DNA of 8,149 nt from Planctomycetota bacterium. Lineage in GTDB: Bacteria; Planctomycetota; Phycisphaerae; Sedimentisphaerales; Anaerobacaceae. The stretch covers positions 10,356-18,504 of the forward strand of contig JAFNGF010000113.1 of the NCBI GenBank assembly GCA_017885385.1, given 5' to 3'. The position numbers and the translations under genes are program-made. Below the pieces are notes generated by a model. It made no database searches and had not been told where the DNA came from. It worked only from the letters and a program-made list of their open reading frames with translations. Position 1 is the stretch's first letter; every line of letters begins with the position of its first letter. Of this stretch, positions 1 to 5,497 are shown piece by piece.

Positions 1-505
1 TGAAATATCGCAGCGATACATACCGAAGTCTGCCCGCCCGACTTTGACAGTGACACATCCTTTCAACCGCGTATTTGGTTTCCCCGTAAGGATTGATCGG
101 CTCTTTAGGCGAGTCTTCGGTAACGGGCACGTTGGCAGGCATGCCGTACACTGCGGCGGAGCTGCTAAAAACGAATTTCTCCACGCCGGCTACTTCCATC
201 GCTGAAAGCAGATTTTGTGCATTGCAGACATTATTTTGATAGTATTTAAGCGGCGTCTGCACCGACTCGGCAACTTCAATCAGAGCGGCAAAGTGCATTA
301 CCGCTTCAATTTTGTATTCTTTTAGCGTTTTGACAAGTAATTCCTGGTCGGCTAAATCTCCTTTTATGAGCTCGGCCTGCCGGACCGCCGACCGATGGCC
401 CCTGCTAAGATTGTCAAAAACAATCGGCTCGTGTCCCTCGGCAGCCAGCATCGCCGTCATATTGCTTCCGATATACCCTGCTCCACCACAGACCAGTATT
501 CTCAT
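1..505 (-). CDS. galE: UDP-glucose 4-epimerase, N-terminal 168 residues (runs off the left edge)
   Basis: The leftward frame is open from an ATG at 505 to the window edge. It encodes a short-chain dehydrogenase/reductase-type epimerase, which interconverts UDP-glucose and UDP-galactose with bound NAD in the cytoplasm and supplies sugars for polysaccharides. The Rossmann glycine motif GGAGYIG lies at residues 7-13 and an acidic D31 follows strand 2. The D50-L51 turn precedes the 'HFAA' NAD-contact segment at 71-74. The catalytic serine segment SSSAAVYG is at 114-121, the YxxxK pair is Y140/K144, and the family's 'LRYF' strand closes the visible part. A full-length GalE has about 325-340 residues, so about half is present. 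The start codon overlaps the stop of the upstream lipoprotein gene (ATGA), which suggests translational coupling; only a weak purine-rich stretch precedes it. Another nucleotide-sugar epimerase is possible, but the motif set fits GalE best. Confidence 0.93.
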   Translation of the reverse strand, partial: MRILVCGGAGYIGSNMTAMLAAEGHEPIVFDNLSRGHRSAVRQAELIKGDLADQELLVKTLKEYKIEAVMHFAALIEVAESVQTPLKYYQNNVCNAQNLLSAMEVAGVEKFVFSSSAAVYGMPANVPVTEDSPKEPINPYGETKYAVERMCHCQSRAGRLRYVSLRYF

Positions 506-1113
506 TTCTCGTCGCCCGTCGCTTGTGACTCGTCGCTCGTTCGCGACACGAGAAACGAGCGCCGGGCCAGTATATGTTTTTGTATGCGGTTTAGAATTTC
601 GGTAGATAGCAGGGTGTCCTTACCTAAATCGATCCAGGTGATGCCTTTTTCTTGCTCAGGGGTAGGCGCCAGCCTTCTCACCGGCGCACCGGGGCTGCCG
701 GCAGCTTTATGTTCGGGCACACTCAGTCTTTGTATCTGGACATCACAGCGAATAAATCCGCCGTTGGCGGAGTGCTGTATACGCACTTCTGCGATTCTTC
801 GAATACTATGCAGATTCGCCAAAGCTGCGTAAAAAGGCCCGACATTGTCGCTGCGCCAGAATTCGAAGAATTGTGCCCCCGACAACGGCCTTGTTCGTAT
901 AAGCCCACTATCGAGGTCAGCCTTTTCGATGGCAAAGTGCATCGCAGTCAGCACATCTTCGGCTATCTGCATCGCCTGAAGCTTGTCTATATTAGTGACA
1001 CAGACTTGTTCAACCTGAACACGCTGCTCCTGGCGCGCCGGCGTTGTCGCACATCCCGCACACAGGCTAATGCCGACGCAGCCGGCCAACAGAAATAGTC
1101 TATAGCTTGCCAT
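502..1113 (-). CDS. small predicted lipoprotein, function unknown
   Basis: This is a 203-residue protein of no family I recognise. The N-terminus (MASYRLFLLAGC...) is a lipoprotein-type signal. Two cysteines could be lipidated: C12 in a textbook LAGC box, but with a very short hydrophobic core, and C21 in CAGC, which gives a more normal signal length. The mature part is soluble, with an alpha/beta pattern resembling small planctomycete envelope lipoproteins ('AMQIAEDVLTAMHFAIEKAD' followed by a 'GLIRTRPL' strand). It has no recognisable catalytic motif. The start at 1113 is chosen because the signal peptide begins there. The frame extends upstream to 1209, but that extension is translated intergenic repeat. 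The ribosome-binding site is poor. Its TGA overlaps the galE ATG by four bases, so the two are probably co-transcribed. A role in the envelope is inferred only from the lipobox. Confidence 0.72.
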   Translation of the reverse strand: MASYRLFLLAGCVGISLCAGCATTPARQEQRVQVEQVCVTNIDKLQAMQIAEDVLTAMHFAIEKADLDSGLIRTRPLSGAQFFEFWRSDNVGPFYAALANLHSIRRIAEVRIQHSANGGFIRCDVQIQRLSVPEHKAAGSPGAPVRRLAPTPEQEKGITWIDLGKDTLLSTEILNRIQKHILARRSFLVSRTSDESQATGDEK

Positions 1114-1123
1114 TCTTGAGAAT

Positions 1124-1164
1124 TGTAAATCGCAAATTGCCGACTGTAAATTGAAAATTGACCG
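1124..1164. repeat. two tandem AT-rich repeat units of about 21 bp
   Basis: Unit 1 (1124-1144) begins TGTAAATCGCAAATTG and unit 2 (1145-1164) begins TGTAAATTGAAAATTG, identical at 14 of the first 16 positions. A degenerate partial copy (CTTGAGAATTG) precedes unit 1. The array sits directly upstream of the lipoprotein gene and abuts the inverted repeat at 1168-1216, so the two look like one composite intergenic element. Read leftward it translates as the low-information peptide '...FNLQSAICDLQF'. I recall similar strings from environmental bacterial genomes, but this is unchecked. Confidence 0.7.
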
Positions 1165-1167
1165 CAA

Positions 1168-1216
1168 CCACAGATGAGCACAGATTCCGAATCGGTGAAA
1201 TCTGTGCAATCTGTGG
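1168..1216. repeat. long imperfect inverted repeat (CACAGAT-type intergenic element)
   Basis: The left arm CCACAGATGAGCACAGATT (1168-1186) pairs with the right arm AATCTGTGCAATCTGTGG (1199-1216) apart from a small internal bulge. The inner bases CCGA-A-TCGG (1187-1195) form a further short palindrome. Each arm itself contains the heptamer CACAGAT twice. The element begins 10 bp beyond the stop codon of the DUF3160 gene and is the only structure between it and the lipoprotein gene. As RNA it would fold into a hairpin that could act as a 3'-end stabiliser or weak terminator. There is no clean U-tract, so intrinsic termination is not assured. Confidence 0.75.
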
Positions 1217-1225
1217 ATTCATTAC

Positions 1226-3904
1226 TCAGTGTACAAGCGGCTGGAACCATCTCGGCCTATCGGGCCGCTGGGGCGAGCCGAGCAGCTCTCGCCAGGCCTC
1301 GTCGGTGAGTCTGTCACTCATCGGATGTTTGAACTCATAGTACGACAGCACCGGCCCTGCCGCCAGGAAAAGCGAACCATCGGGCGTAGAACAGGCAACA
1401 ATGATCAGTTCCACACAGCCTACCCCTTCCTCAAGGACTTTCCCTTCGGCGGTGTGCGTGTGAACATCCGCTGCCAGCGTTGTCTTGAGCCCTTTTTCGC
1501 CAACACCGATGATAGCCGCCTCCAGCCCATTGGCAAACGATTTAATGTACTTCTGATCTTCGTCCGACAGCGCTTGGTTGGCGAGCTCCTTATTGGCGAT
1601 TTCAATCAGTCGGGCAAGTATTTGCTCAAGATTTGTCAGGCGCTGGGCCGCCTCAGCGGAAAGTGCATCGAGGTCACTCAAGCCTTGCCTGGTCATGCGG
1701 GTCAGCGCCAGCAACCGCCCGTAGAATTCCGGCACAGGCTCAACATACCCCGGCGGCGGAGGAGGCAGGACGCCGCCGACCGGCGTGTAGCTTTGTTTGG
1801 CGTAAAGAATAGTATCGTGCCGAAGCTGCGTCCACGATGCCAGAACTGCGTTAAGCTCCTTCTTCTGCCACGCCCCGGTCCGCATAAAGTTTGGATATCC
1901 CCGCGGAAACTCATCGATTAACGCCCGCAGCGAATACAGCCAGCCCCAGTAAAGGTTCCGGTTCCAGTCAGAGACATCAAACGCATCAAACTGGGCCCTA
2001 AGCCGATTGAAGCGCAGCCAATAATCAACGTAGTCGGTGTCACCTTCTTCTATCAGGATTGCCTTGGCCTGGTCTGAGCCTAAGATTGCCATAACGTCCA
2101 GGCCGCGTGGATAGCACCGCCCAAGACCCAGGCCCGTATTTCCGGCCGTGAAGGGCAGAGGATCCCCAGCTCCAGTGTACGGCCCTACTTCCGGGAACAC
2201 CAAGTGCTGGAACATATACGAATCCGGGATGAACCGCTGCCCCATAAAGCGCATGCCTTTGGTCTTATCCAGCACGTCATCGAGAGTCTCGGGCGTGATG
2301 GGCGGCGTAACATAAACATTGCCCGTGCCGCCAAAAATCTCCGGCGAGCGCAAGAGGGATAGCTCAACCTTCAGGGCAAAAAAGTTGTCCTCATTCTCCA
2401 GCTCATTTATTTCAAAGCTGCTGCCGAACACTTTATTAAGTGCGCCAAGATACTCGTAGGGCGTAAGGTCGTCGGCTAAACCAACGTAGAAGGAAGTTAC
2501 CTCATAAATCCGGTTCCAAATCTCGCGTCCGCTGCGTCCCTGCACTTCTATGCCCTCAAGAGACTTTGCCAGCAGCACCGCCTGCATGGTCTGGACCTTC
2601 GCATCATATACGCTAATAAGAGCGTCACCTGTCTTTCCCCAATTCTCGGCGCCTTTCAGCAGAAACGCCATTCTTCCATACCACATCAAGGCCCTGAAAT
2701 ACCGCTTTAGCTCTTCGCTTCGGGTGTAATGGCCTCGCGGCACGTACTGTGAGTAGTCTTCTTCGTAGATAAATATGTCGCTGGCGGCAAATCCCTGGTG
2801 GGCGTCAATTTTAGCAAGCTCACCTGTCACCACATCAGCTACCAATTCCGGCACCTGGGCGTCCAGCTCGATCAGCTTCTGCGCCACCGCCAGATAAGCA
2901 ACGTTGCGCCGGGCTGCTTCTCGCAGGTCGCCGGCGTATTGTTCGTAAAGAGCCATCGCGTGCTGCAATAGTGCTGCCGTCAAAGCCCGGATGTCGCCGT
3001 AAAACTCGCGCTCTTCGATGCCTTTGAGCGTTTCGTCGAACTGGATGTGATAAAGGTGCAGCAGCGTGTCTGCGGTGATGAACAACGGAACGTCCATCAT
3101 GCGCAGATACTCGTACGGCTTTACGATGTCGTCGCGATTGGGGTCGAACCAGCCGAAGTCGTATTCTATGATGGCAAAGCCATTTTGCTCAAGTAACGGT
3201 TCAACCGGCTTAAGGCCGAACCGCGAGTCCATAGCCGCGTAGTTCCGGACATCCGCCAAATCGAGCGGCAGAGAATAGCCGGGGGCGTTTGGTTCAACGG
3301 GATTTTCATACGGGCTGTAGTATTCAGCCAAAGTCGGCTTGGCAAACTCATTTTGCCCGGCGGACTTTAGCCAGTCATCGGCAAATTCGATAAGGTCAGC
3401 CAGGTCCACAACCCCGTCGGCAGTCAAGTCGGCACGCTGGCACCATTTGTTCAGCGGTTCGCACTGCCCATCCAGCCAGTGAGATGCCAACAGAACAAAG
3501 TCGGCGAAATCTACATCCCCATCGGATTCGAAGTCGCCGCGCGGACAGGCCGAGATGACAGTGTGCTCAATGCAGCCGTCGCCCTGCATGCAAATCGTAG
3601 CACAATCTGGTTTCAGGATTCCCCGCACGCGAACGTGATCGCCAACCTGAAAGCCGCCCAAATTATCCAGCACGTACAACCCGCCGGCACCTGCCCGTCC
3701 GGCAGGCGGGTCGGCTCGGAACAGCACGCACTCCACCCCCTGCACCAAGGTGCCGCAGCTATCGAAATAGCCTGGAACAAGCGTAACTACTGTTGCACCA
3801 AATTGGCAATTGACGGCGCAGCAGCTCCCAGCAAGGGGATTAGCCATCGCGGCTATCACGGCCATCAAAACAAGGACAGTGTTGGAAATAACAGATGCAC
3901 TCAT
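1226..3904 (-). CDS. secreted DUF3160-family protein with OB-like and dockerin-like N-terminal domains
   Basis: This 892-residue exported protein has the following order. Residues 1-25 are a signal peptide. Residues 30-120 are a Cys-rich OB-like domain, with core strands around 'VECVLF', 'GLYVLDNLGGFQVGD' and 'VRVRG'. Residues 121-180 are a dockerin-like pair of calcium loops: D124-D135 ending in 'SHWL' and D159-D170 ending in 'DDWL'. Residues 190-892 are a DUF3160 region, with segments 'DTLLHLYHIQFDETLKGIEE' (279-298), 'SVYDAKVQTMQ' (431-441), 'RFMGQRFIPDSYMFQHLVFP' (552-571), 'KQSYTP' (703-708) and 'ADVHTHT' (812-818). DUF3160 has no established biochemical function. A surface or complex-associated role is inferred from the export signal and the dockerin-like module. 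The start is supported by the signal peptide, an AGGG-type ribosome-binding site and a promoter 30-60 bp upstream. The segment 'PPAGRAGAG' (66-74) looks like an in-frame insertion made by a palindrome. The gene stands alone transcriptionally. Confidence 0.9.
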   Translation of the reverse strand: MSASVISNTVLVLMAVIAAMANPLAGSCCAVNCQFGATVVTLVPGYFDSCGTLVQGVECVLFRADPPAGRAGAGGLYVLDNLGGFQVGDHVRVRGILKPDCATICMQGDGCIEHTVISACPRGDFESDGDVDFADFVLLASHWLDGQCEPLNKWCQRADLTADGVVDLADLIEFADDWLKSAGQNEFAKPTLAEYYSPYENPVEPNAPGYSLPLDLADVRNYAAMDSRFGLKPVEPLLEQNGFAIIEYDFGWFDPNRDDIVKPYEYLRMMDVPLFITADTLLHLYHIQFDETLKGIEEREFYGDIRALTAALLQHAMALYEQYAGDLREAARRNVAYLAVAQKLIELDAQVPELVADVVTGELAKIDAHQGFAASDIFIYEEDYSQYVPRGHYTRSEELKRYFRALMWYGRMAFLLKGAENWGKTGDALISVYDAKVQTMQAVLLAKSLEGIEVQGRSGREIWNRIYEVTSFYVGLADDLTPYEYLGALNKVFGSSFEINELENEDNFFALKVELSLLRSPEIFGGTGNVYVTPPITPETLDDVLDKTKGMRFMGQRFIPDSYMFQHLVFPEVGPYTGAGDPLPFTAGNTGLGLGRCYPRGLDVMAILGSDQAKAILIEEGDTDYVDYWLRFNRLRAQFDAFDVSDWNRNLYWGWLYSLRALIDEFPRGYPNFMRTGAWQKKELNAVLASWTQLRHDTILYAKQSYTPVGGVLPPPPPGYVEPVPEFYGRLLALTRMTRQGLSDLDALSAEAAQRLTNLEQILARLIEIANKELANQALSDEDQKYIKSFANGLEAAIIGVGEKGLKTTLAADVHTHTAEGKVLEEGVGCVELIIVACSTPDGSLFLAAGPVLSYYEFKHPMSDRLTDEAWRELLGSPQRPDRPRWFQPLVH
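3690..3706. repeat. short GC-rich palindrome inside the DUF3160 coding sequence
   Basis: CCTGCC (3690-3695) and GGCAGG (3701-3706) form a perfect 6-bp stem around a CGTCC loop, flanked by further GC-rich bases (CCGCCGG to the left, CGGG to the right). It encodes most of the segment 'PPAGRAGAG', which interrupts an OB-like strand-turn that would otherwise read 'CVLFRAD-GGLYVLDN'. The arrangement suggests a REP-like palindromic unit inserted in frame. That origin is inference; the hairpin itself is visible. Confidence 0.5.
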
Positions 3905-3940
3905 CTGAATGCCCTGCCGGAAATCTTTTGTGTCGCAATC

Positions 3941-3969
3941 AGTCTACCAGATAAGCTGCCCCAATTCAA
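3941..3969 (-). promoter_or_regulatory. sigma70-type promoter of the DUF3160 gene
   Basis: Read leftward, the -35 box is TTGAAT (3969-3964), the spacer is 17 bp and the -10 box is TAGACT (3946-3941), preceded by TGG as an extended -10 (TGn). Transcription would start near 3934, giving a leader of about 30 nt before the ATG at 3904. Both boxes match consensus at 4 of 6 positions. The -35 box touches the end of the decayed ORF6N frame, so this promoter arose in or was uncovered by that remnant. Confidence 0.5.
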
Positions 3970-3992
3970 GAAGATATCGCCCTGTGTCTTAC

Positions 3993-4220
3993 TGTGAAAT
4001 CTGCGGGAGACCTTTGCCTATGTCGGGCGACGGCCTGATTCAACACCCTTGTTTCCACGGCGTAAAGACCTGCTAAGTCGTTACCTAAAAGGACGTTACA
4101 ACCGGCAATGAGGTAAGTGCACTTGTGGATCCGCCCGAACCCGACTTGTCGGGGCTTTCTTGGCGGGCTGTAATTTCTCCTGCTGCCCGACCATTCTGAA
4201 GTGATAATCCGTGACTTCAA
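3993..4220 (-). pseudogene. decayed, apparently permuted ORF6N-domain gene remnant
   Basis: A leftward open stretch within 3966-4271 contains two pieces recognisable from ORF6N-family proteins (phage/plasmid DNA-binding proteins, KilA-N-like). The segment at 4112-3993 reads 'NVLLGNDLAGLYAVETRVLN' and continues 'QAV..R..RSPADF', matching the family's N-terminal core (LDxDLAxLYGVETxxLNxxVKRNxxRFPxDFMF). The segment at 4220-4158 reads 'LKSRIITSEWSGSRRNYSPP', resembling the stretch that normally follows the core (LKSQxxTSxWGGxRxxPxAFTE). Here it lies upstream of the core, so the order is reversed relative to an intact protein. A hairpin (4133-4168) lies at the junction. The core breaks off right after 'DF'. 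No ribosome-binding site or complete domain remains. I read it as debris of a mobile-element-associated gene or of tandem copies; the core is the surer match. The rest of the 3905-4334 gap (for example 4221-4334) shows no supported feature. Confidence 0.65.
4133..4168. repeat. nested hairpin element at the ORF6N remnant junction
   Basis: The inner stem CCCGAC (4140-4145) pairs with GTCGGG (4148-4153); this is equivalent to a 5-bp stem closed by a CTTG tetraloop. An outer stem GCCCG (4133-4137) pairs with CGGGC (4164-4168). It separates the two ORF6N-like segments and may be a short palindromic insertion. On the + strand it is followed by GGCTTTCTT, but no rightward gene precedes it, so I do not call it a terminator. 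Confidence 0.5.
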
Positions 4221-4334
4221 ACAGCCTGACTTGCCGGCACCGCCGATAATCTTGAGACGGCGATTTCGCACCTCTTATGGCGGCTTGGGCTGCGTCTCGA
4301 CTGCGACCGAAGCCACAGGCCGTATCCACCCACC

Positions 4335-5279
4335 CTATCGCTCATTGGCCAAAGGTTCATAGAATTCCGGCGGTTTCCGCCCCAGTGTGTTGGGTAACGC
4401 ACCGAGTTTTTCGATGGTACATTCGATGCGGTCGCCCGGCTGGAGGAATCTGCCGGTCGCCATCGCAACGCCCGCCGGCGTGCCGGTAGCGATAACGTCG
4501 CCCGGCTCGAGCGTCATTACGTGGCTCAAAAACGATACAATATCCGCCACCGGGTAAATCATCTGCGAAGTGTTTGCCTTCTGGCGAATTTCGCTGTTGA
4601 CAGTAAGTTCCATATCAAGATTTTGGACATCGCCAATTTCATCGGCGGTTAATAGATATGGCCCAATAGGCAAAAAACCATCCGCCCATTTGCCGTTCAG
4701 CCAGTCGTAAAACTCGTCCCAGGGCCGCTTCGCTCTGCCTTTGGCAAAAGTCACGCTGCGCGCGGACACATCGTTGCAGATAGTGTAGCCAGCCACATAT
4801 TCAAGTGCGTCATCGGGCTTTATGCACTTTGCTTTTCTGCCGATTACTACTGCCAGCTCAAGCTCATAATCTATTTGCTCGCTGTAGATCGGCCAGGGTA
4901 TCTCTTGGCCCGGGCCGATTACCACGGTCGCCGGCATAAGAAAGGGCCTGGGCACGGTACTTTTGCGCGGTGAATCCGATAGGCCGAGCGAAAGCCCGGC
5001 CTCTTTTATGTGCTCGCTGTAGTTTCCCGCCAGGCCGATTATTTTGCTGGGGCGAGGAATCGGCGCCAGCAGCTTGACCGCGTCCAGCGGCGTCAAAATG
5101 TCGCTCGAATCGGCAAGGTCGGCCAGTTTGTTAAGGCACGATGGACCCCTTTGCAGGATTTCTTTTACGCTTCGCGGCGGGTTTGGACCTTGCCAGACCG
5201 ACGGTACATCTACTATCTGCCCGGCAAGCAATATCCCGCACGAAATTGACTGATTTCTGGCATACGTGACTAATTTCAT
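4335..5279 (-). CDS. fumarylacetoacetate hydrolase (FAH) family protein
   Basis: This is a cytoplasmic 314-residue enzyme of the FAH superfamily, which hydrolyses or decarboxylates beta-diketo or oxo-acid compounds with a divalent metal. Residues 1-70 form the variable N-terminal domain and about 78-300 the catalytic fold. Visible motifs are 'GLAGNYSEHIKE' with the YxxHxxE pattern (Y87, H90, E93), metal ligands E139 and E141 in 'YELELAVVIG', D170 in 'YTICNDVSAR', 'KWADGFLPIGP' (K197, D200) and 'GDVIATGTPAGV' (260-271). All expected metal ligands are present, so it should be active. The substrate cannot be told from sequence: candidates include acylpyruvate, 2-oxohept-3-enedioate-type or 2,4-diketo sugar-acid compounds. 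No catabolic partners lie nearby. The ATG at 5279 has AAGG about 10 bp upstream. It is divergent from the gene at 5498 and appears monocistronic. Confidence 0.93.
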   Translation of the reverse strand: MKLVTYARNQSISCGILLAGQIVDVPSVWQGPNPPRSVKEILQRGPSCLNKLADLADSSDILTPLDAVKLLAPIPRPSKIIGLAGNYSEHIKEAGLSLGLSDSPRKSTVPRPFLMPATVVIGPGQEIPWPIYSEQIDYELELAVVIGRKAKCIKPDDALEYVAGYTICNDVSARSVTFAKGRAKRPWDEFYDWLNGKWADGFLPIGPYLLTADEIGDVQNLDMELTVNSEIRQKANTSQMIYPVADIVSFLSHVMTLEPGDVIATGTPAGVAMATGRFLQPGDRIECTIEKLGALPNTLGRKPPEFYEPLANER

Positions 5280-5318
5280 TTGTCTGCCCTTACCGTTATC
5301 TGTCGATTTATGGGGGCA

Positions 5319-5327
5319 ATTGTAGCA
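5319..5327 (-). promoter_or_regulatory. extended -10 promoter for the FAH-family gene
   Basis: Read leftward, TGC-TACAAT (5327-5319) matches an extended -10 box (TGn plus 5 of 6 of TATAAT). No good -35 box is present; TGTAAA at 16-bp spacing is the best and matches only 3 of 6. Transcription would begin near 5312, about 33 nt before the ATG at 5279. It overlaps the region just upstream of the rightward -35 box, so the two divergent promoters probably compete or share an activator site. Confidence 0.4.
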
Positions 5328-5335
5328 GAAATAGC

Positions 5336-5364
5336 TTGAATTTACAGCACAGAAACTCTATACT
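5336..5364 (+). promoter_or_regulatory. sigma70-type promoter of the repeat/thioredoxin-like protein gene
   Basis: The -35 box TTGAAT (5336-5341), a 17-bp spacer and the -10 box TATACT (5359-5364) match consensus at 4 of 6 and 5 of 6 positions. The predicted start is near 5371, leaving a leader of roughly 127 nt before the ATG at 5498. The block 5322-5341, which includes the -35 box, is 17/20 identical to the block at 8030-8049 in front of the next rightward promoter. Confidence 0.6.
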
Positions 5365-5387
5365 GTGATACGCATTCTAAATCTAAT

Positions 5388-5409
5388 AAGGAGGGCTATG
5401 ACGCACTGA
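5388..5409 (+). promoter_or_regulatory. leader Shine-Dalgarno plus three-codon mini-ORF
   Basis: In the predicted leader, AAGGAGGG (5388-5395) precedes ATG-ACG-CAC-TGA (5398-5409), a Met-Thr-His minimal reading frame. The Shine-Dalgarno is almost perfect, but only 3 nt separate GGAGG from the ATG, which is shorter than usual. It could be a ribosome-loading or standby site, a regulatory mini-ORF, or the relic of a former start region. The rest of the leader (5410-5480) holds no supported feature. Confidence 0.3.
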
Positions 5410-5482
5410 AAAGAAAACGCAATTCTAGCGGCGTGTTGTGATATCGGAACTCTTGTCACGTAATTCGTACAATCGCCCGTAT

Positions 5483-5491
5483 GGAGGAGGG
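5483..5491 (+). promoter_or_regulatory. strong ribosome-binding site that fixes the start at 5498
   Basis: GGAGGAGGG ends 6 nt before ATG 5498, where a clean signal peptide begins. It decides against the in-frame GTG at 5438, which has no comparable site and would put 20 polar residues in front of the signal peptide. Confidence 0.8.
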
Positions 5492-5497
5492 AAATCC

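Noticed and set aside
1114..1209. N-terminal extension of the lipoprotein frame up to 1209
   Set aside because: It is translated repeat sequence (hairpin plus AT-rich units) and would place 32 residues ahead of a clear signal peptide.
4138..4160. Rightward intrinsic terminator (CCCGAC-tt-GTCGGG then GCTTTCTT)
   Set aside because: No rightward gene lies upstream, and the T-run is interrupted; it fits better as a palindromic repeat unit.
5438..5497. GTG start at 5438 for the 815-residue protein
   Set aside because: A strong ribosome-binding site and signal peptide both mark ATG 5498 as the start.
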